This document shows positions 60,230 through 64,000 of a DNA stretch of 64,000 nucleotides, piece by piece. Position numbers and translations under genes: made by a program. This DNA comes from Bin5 sp965221145. Its GTDB lineage: Bacteria; Chloroflexota; Anaerolineae; Caldilineales; Caldilineaceae. The DNA is taken from contig OZ244877.1 in NCBI GenBank assembly GCA_965221145.1, positions 186,001 through 250,000 of the forward strand. The letters are read 5' to 3'. Below the pieces are notes generated by a model. The model had not been told where the DNA came from. It ran no database searches and saw only the letters and a list, made by a program, of their open reading frames with translations. Each line of letters starts with the position of its first letter. Position 1 is the stretch's first letter.

Positions 60230-61006
60230 ATGACCGATCTGAACGCCGCGCGCGCGGCGCTGCGCGGCAATCCGTCATTCGTCTGGCGGGCGGGCCAGGA
60301 ACGCCGCTTGCAGATGATCCTCGATTGGGCGCCGGTGCGGCTGGATCGCGCGCTGGTGAACGGATGCGGCGTGGGCATGTACCTGCGCGCATTGCAGGAG
60401 TCCGTCCCTGAAGTACATGGGATGGACATCGAAGGGGAGCATCTGCGGGCCGCAGCCGAAAACGTGCCGGGCGCGCCTCTCAACCTGAGCCAGGGCGAGC
60501 AGTTGCCCTATCCTGATGGTTGCTTCGATCTGATCCTGTCGCACGAGGTGCTGGAGCATGTGCAGGATGACAGGCGGGTCGCAGCTGAAATCGTGCGCAC
60601 ATTGCGGGTGGGCGGGCGGGCGATCATTTTCGGGCCCAATCGGCTCTATCCGTTTGAAACGCACGGCCACTATTGGAGAAACGTCTACTATTTTGGCAAC
60701 ACGCCGCTAATCAACTATCTGCCGAACCTTCTGCGAAATCAACTGGCTCCCCACGTGCGCGTCTACACGCGGTTCGGCCTGCTGGATCTGTTCGTCGGGC
60801 TGCCGGTTCTTGTGCGTCGGCACACGCAGATCTTTCCCGGCTACGACAGCATTGCATCCCGCCAACCGGTCATCGGGCGCTGGCTAAAGTCGCTCACCTA
60901 TGCCCTTGAGCAGACACCCCTGACCGCGTTCGGCATCAGTCATTTCCTCGTGCTGGAGAAAGTCGAATCGGCGGTCGCGCCCAGCAGGGGGGAGCCAGGG
61001 CTATGA
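60230..61006 (+). CDS. class I SAM-dependent methyltransferase
   Basis: This 258-residue protein has SAM motif I as ALVNGCGVGMYLRAL, VHGMDIEGEHLRAA as the acidic second strand, LSQGEQLPYPDGCFDLILSHEVLEHVQDD, and GGRAIIFGPNRLYPFETHGHYW. The start at 60230 follows GGAAGGGTAGG; a longer in-frame start lies inside ubiE. Type-11 methyltransferases act on many small molecules and lipids. Its membrane-facing C-terminal half (NLLRNQLAPHVRVYTRFGLLDLF) fits a lipid or polyprenyl substrate, but this is a guess. Confidence 0.88.
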   Translation: MTDLNAARAALRGNPSFVWRAGQERRLQMILDWAPVRLDRALVNGCGVGMYLRALQESVPEVHGMDIEGEHLRAAAENVPGAPLNLSQGEQLPYPDGCFDLILSHEVLEHVQDDRRVAAEIVRTLRVGGRAIIFGPNRLYPFETHGHYWRNVYYFGNTPLINYLPNLLRNQLAPHVRVYTRFGLLDLFVGLPVLVRRHTQIFPGYDSIASRQPVIGRWLKSLTYALEQTPLTAFGISHFLVLEKVESAVAPSRGEPGL

Positions 61007-61007
61007 T

Positions 61008-61036
61008 TTGGGTCGGTATTGGGTAGGTGCTAGAAT
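61008..61036 (+). promoter_or_regulatory. possible sigma-70-type promoter for the PBP1A gene
   Basis: TTGGGT (61008-61013) and TAGAAT (61031-61036) are 17 bases apart, about 130 bases before the ATG at 61169. Each hexamer departs from the consensus, so the call is moderate. Confidence 0.45.
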
Positions 61037-61168
61037 GCTGGCAGCAGGTCGTGGGAGGAGAAAAGTTTCTGTCATGAATTCACAGTATATGATCATACGA
61101 ATGGGAAACAGAGTTGACCGGCATGGCAACCGGGTGCGCCTTTCCCCGGTCAGAGTGGGATTGCTGGC

Positions 61169-64000
61169 ATGGCGCAGATAAATGGCGGGCGCCGCGCTAC
61201 GCGCTGGGGCGCGAATGGGTCCGCTCGGATCCTCATGGAGCGGCGGAGGCGTGAACGGGCCGAAGCGAACCGCGCCCGTCCCTGGTTCTGGTTCTTTCAG
61301 GGGACGGCGGCGCTGCTGCTCGCTCTCTTCCTGACTGTAGGGGGCGCGGTCGGTGTGGCCGTCGCCAGTGTGTTCGGCATCTATTCCTTTTATGCCGCGC
61401 AACTTCCCGATGCCGGCGTGATTGAGCGGGAACAGGAAAAGTTCGAGACGATTCGATTCTACGACCGCACGGGTCAGCATCTGCTCTACGAAAGCGTCGA
61501 TCCCCGTCCCTTCCGCGGCGACCGCACCTACATGCCGTTGCAGGAAATGGCGCCAACGGTCATACAGGCCGCGGTCGCGCTGGAAGATCACAATTTCTGG
61601 GACAACCCAGGCATCAATGTGCGCGGTCTGGCGCGGGCGTTTGTCTCCAATCTGCAGGGCGGCGGTGTGCAGGGCGGTTCGTCGATCACCCAGCAGCTGA
61701 TCAAGAATGTGGTGATTCCCGTGGAGGAACGGGCGCAGCAGTCCTACGCCCGCAAGCTCAAGGAAGTCATTCTGGCCATGGAGGTAACGCGCCGGTATGA
61801 CAAAGGGAAGATTCTGGAGTGGTATCTCAACTATAACTTTTACGGCAATCTGGCATACGGGATCGAGGCGGCGAGCCAGGTCTATTTCGGCAAGAGCGTT
61901 TCAGACCTGAACGTCGCGGAAGCGGCGATGCTGGCGCCGATTCCCCAGTTCCCCGCGCTCAATCCCATCGACAACCCGGAAGACGCCAAAATCCGGCAAG
62001 GCGTGACCCTTCAGGTCATGGTGGACGCCGGATACCTCACCCAGGCCGAGGCGGACGCGGCCTTCGCCCAGGAACTGGATCTGCGGGATTCGGTCGCGGA
62101 GCGGTTTGACATTGTGACAGCCCCCCACTTCGCCCTGTATGCCCTGGAGCGGATCAAAGAGGAGTTCAACACGGTTGACGATCCCTATCGCATCTGGAAA
62201 GAGGGTCTCACCGTCTACACAACGCTGGACGTGGAGTTGCAACGGTACGCTGAACAGGTGGCGCGTGCCCATATTGTCCGCCTGAACGAACAGGGCCGCA
62301 ACGTCAACAATGCCTCGGTCGTCGTGTTGAAACCGGATACCGGTGAGATTCTGGCGATGGTCGGTTCGCTGGATTACAACAACGAAGAGATCGACGGGCA
62401 GGTGAATGTCGCCATTTCGGAGCGGCAGCCCGGTTCCAGTTTCAAGCCGTATGTCTATCTCACCGGCCTCCTGCAGGGGATGACCCCCGCGTCGTTGATT
62501 CTGGACGTGCGCACCACATTTACCCAGAACGACGGCCCCGTATACGTGCCGGAAAACTATGACCGGCTCTACCATGGGCCGGTCGCGCTGCGCGACGCCC
62601 TGTCCCAATCGTTGAACATCCCGGCTATTCGCGTTATGGACAAGGTGGGCGTCGCCAGCGCGCTGCGCACGGCCCATCGCATGGGCATCAACGGCCTGGA
62701 CCGGGGTCTGAATTATTACGGCCTGAATCTGGTGCTTGGGGGCGGGGAGGTCACGCTGTTGGACCATACCTACGCCTACAGTGTGATGGCAAACGGCGGT
62801 GTAATGGCAGGTAAGCCCGTCCCGCCAGAGTCCCGCCGCAGCGGTTTTCGCAGTCTGGACCCGGTCGCCGTCTTGCAGGTGCGCAACACGGCGGGGGAGA
62901 CGATGAAAAAGTACGAAAGGCCGGAGGTGGAGCGCATCATCAGCGCCGATGCCCAGTACATACTCGCCGACATTTTGAGCGACAATGTGGCCCGCTCACC
63001 GATGTTCGGAATCAACAACAATCTGGTTCTGCCCGATCGGAGAGTGAGCGCCAAGACAGGAACTACAAACGGGTGGAAAGATGCCTGGACGGTCGGTTTT
63101 ACGCCCCAGCTGACCGTTGGCGTGTGGATCGGCAATACTGACAACGAGTCGATGAATAACGTTACCGGCGCGTCCGGCGCTGCGCCCATCTGGAAGAGTG
63201 TGATGGAGCGTTACCATGCAGGGCTGCCCGCCCGTTGGTATGAGCGCCCGCCCAATGTCGTCTCCGAAACGATCTGCCAGCCCAGTGGGCTGCTGCCTTC
63301 GCCTGACTGCCAGCGGCAGCGGCAGGAACTGTTCATTGCTGGCACGGAGCCAAAAGTCGTCGACAATCTGTGGCAACCTTTTGAAATCGACAAGCGGAAT
63401 GAGTTGCTGGCAAGGGCGACTACGCCCGAAGAGGAGCGGGAGACAAGGGTCTATCTGATTCTGCCGCCGGAAGCCGACGACTGGTTGAAGAGCAGCGGCA
63501 TCGAGCAGCCGCCCCAGGGAGAAAGCCCGGAAGACTTTCTCGACTTCGACCCGGAGGTCGCTATCACCTTTCCCCCGCCCGGCGGCCATATCGGCGGGCA
63601 AGTCGAGATTCTGGGCAATGCGCGCGGTGGCAACTTTGCCAACTATCGCCTGGAATATGGAAGCGGGCCGACCCCGATCCAGTGGACGCAGATCGGCCCG
63701 GAGCACGGCGCACAGCATGAAAACGGCCTGCTGGAGGTGTTCAACACGGAGGGACTGGAGGAGGGGCAATATACGCTGCGGCTGACTGTTCGCGATCATG
63801 ACGGCAATCAACGTTTCTGGGATGCGCCGGTTACGATTGACAATACGCCGCCGACCTTGGAGGTCACGGAACCGAAATCGGACAGTCTGTATGTGATGGA
63901 CGACGATGAGCAGATCAATATCAACGCGCTTGTCAACGACGAATGGGCGATGGACCGGGTGGAGTTTGCTATTGACGGCACCTATTTCATTACCAGCACG
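61169..64000 (+). CDS. penicillin-binding protein 1A (bifunctional transglycosylase/transpeptidase), 3' end outside window
   Basis: An open frame of at least 944 codons runs to the window edge. After a basic cytoplasmic tail and a signal anchor (about residues 48-70) come the GT51 transglycosylase (catalytic Glu in AVALEDHNFW, GGSSITQQLIKN) and the transpeptidase with catalytic Ser in QPGSSFKPYVY, SQSLN and the KTG motif in SAKTGTTNGW. From about residue 790 there are Ig-like beta segments (FPPPGGHIGGQVEILGNA, DNTPPTLEVTEP), an unusual C-terminal extension. It builds and crosslinks peptidoglycan outside the membrane. A second copy of the anchor Met at residue 23 is an alternative start. Confidence 0.93.
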   Translation, partial: MAQINGGRRATRWGANGSARILMERRRRERAEANRARPWFWFFQGTAALLLALFLTVGGAVGVAVASVFGIYSFYAAQLPDAGVIEREQEKFETIRFYDRTGQHLLYESVDPRPFRGDRTYMPLQEMAPTVIQAAVALEDHNFWDNPGINVRGLARAFVSNLQGGGVQGGSSITQQLIKNVVIPVEERAQQSYARKLKEVILAMEVTRRYDKGKILEWYLNYNFYGNLAYGIEAASQVYFGKSVSDLNVAEAAMLAPIPQFPALNPIDNPEDAKIRQGVTLQVMVDAGYLTQAEADAAFAQELDLRDSVAERFDIVTAPHFALYALERIKEEFNTVDDPYRIWKEGLTVYTTLDVELQRYAEQVARAHIVRLNEQGRNVNNASVVVLKPDTGEILAMVGSLDYNNEEIDGQVNVAISERQPGSSFKPYVYLTGLLQGMTPASLILDVRTTFTQNDGPVYVPENYDRLYHGPVALRDALSQSLNIPAIRVMDKVGVASALRTAHRMGINGLDRGLNYYGLNLVLGGGEVTLLDHTYAYSVMANGGVMAGKPVPPESRRSGFRSLDPVAVLQVRNTAGETMKKYERPEVERIISADAQYILADILSDNVARSPMFGINNNLVLPDRRVSAKTGTTNGWKDAWTVGFTPQLTVGVWIGNTDNESMNNVTGASGAAPIWKSVMERYHAGLPARWYERPPNVVSETICQPSGLLPSPDCQRQRQELFIAGTEPKVVDNLWQPFEIDKRNELLARATTPEEERETRVYLILPPEADDWLKSSGIEQPPQGESPEDFLDFDPEVAITFPPPGGHIGGQVEILGNARGGNFANYRLEYGSGPTPIQWTQIGPEHGAQHENGLLEVFNTEGLEEGQYTLRLTVRDHDGNQRFWDAPVTIDNTPPTLEVTEPKSDSLYVMDDDEQININALVNDEWAMDRVEFAIDGTYFITST

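Overview
The window (about 58% GC by eye) looks like chromosomal DNA of a heterotrophic, probably Chloroflexota-type bacterium (Caldilinea/Anaerolineae-like). This is inferred from gene content only: many lipoprotein sugar-importer cassettes without their own ATPase, several sugar isomerases and Gfo/Idh oxidoreductases, a Uma2 protein, menaquinone-type UbiE and a penicillin-binding protein. No rRNA, tRNA or other phylogenetic marker is present, and I saw no CRISPR array.

Layout. (1) 1-6865, minus strand: an operon read from a consensus promoter at 7119-7147: isomerase, substrate-binding lipoprotein, two sugar permeases and Uma2. An IS5-family element with a 4-bp target duplication, plus a foreign-looking secreted protein gene, sits between the binding protein and its permeases. 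(2) 7278-9189, plus strand: two more isomerases from a second consensus promoter. (3) 9190-10227: about 1 kb of non-coding DNA with a 13-C tract. (4) 10228-21236: a long co-directional catabolic block with two phytanoyl-CoA-dioxygenase-like enzymes, an importer, a P450, a lactonase-type amidohydrolase, a Gfo/Idh enzyme and an L-rhamnose mutarotase. One permease of this importer is fused to an extracytoplasmic beta-propeller. (5) 21500-33146: three more sugar importer cassettes and an amidohydrolase. (6) 33166-38063: M20 and M24 peptidase-family proteins, a DegT-type aminotransferase and an SDR. (7) 38113-38504: an IS3 remnant. (8) 38694-45733: a complete peptide-type ABC importer with its own two ATPases. 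(9) 46059-50239: aldolase, IolE-like isomerase, M24 enzyme and Gfo/Idh enzyme. (10) 50428-52846: a small gene cut by a fresh insertion sequence, a cupin and a HicAB toxin-antitoxin pair. (11) 53108-54235: GcvT. (12) 54424-61006: a giant membrane sensor with fourteen propeller blades joined to a P-loop ATPase, a second ATPase, UbiE and another methyltransferase. (13) 61169-end: a penicillin-binding protein 1A that runs off the window.

Together regions 1-9 read as a machine for importing and breaking down carbohydrates, possibly deoxy or modified sugars: mutarotase, SDR dehydrogenase, lactonase and 2-keto-3-deoxy-acid aldolase are all present, although scattered. The five CUT1-type importers have no ATPase here and presumably share one encoded elsewhere. 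In each importer cassette the binding-protein gene is followed by a strong stem-loop before the permeases.

The most unusual items are the propeller-permease fusion (13442-15442), the propeller-sensor/ATPase pair (54539-59353), a dispersed intergenic repeat with a GACGAGACGCC core, and the insertion sequence at 50632-51692, whose removal restores a 99-residue reading frame exactly.
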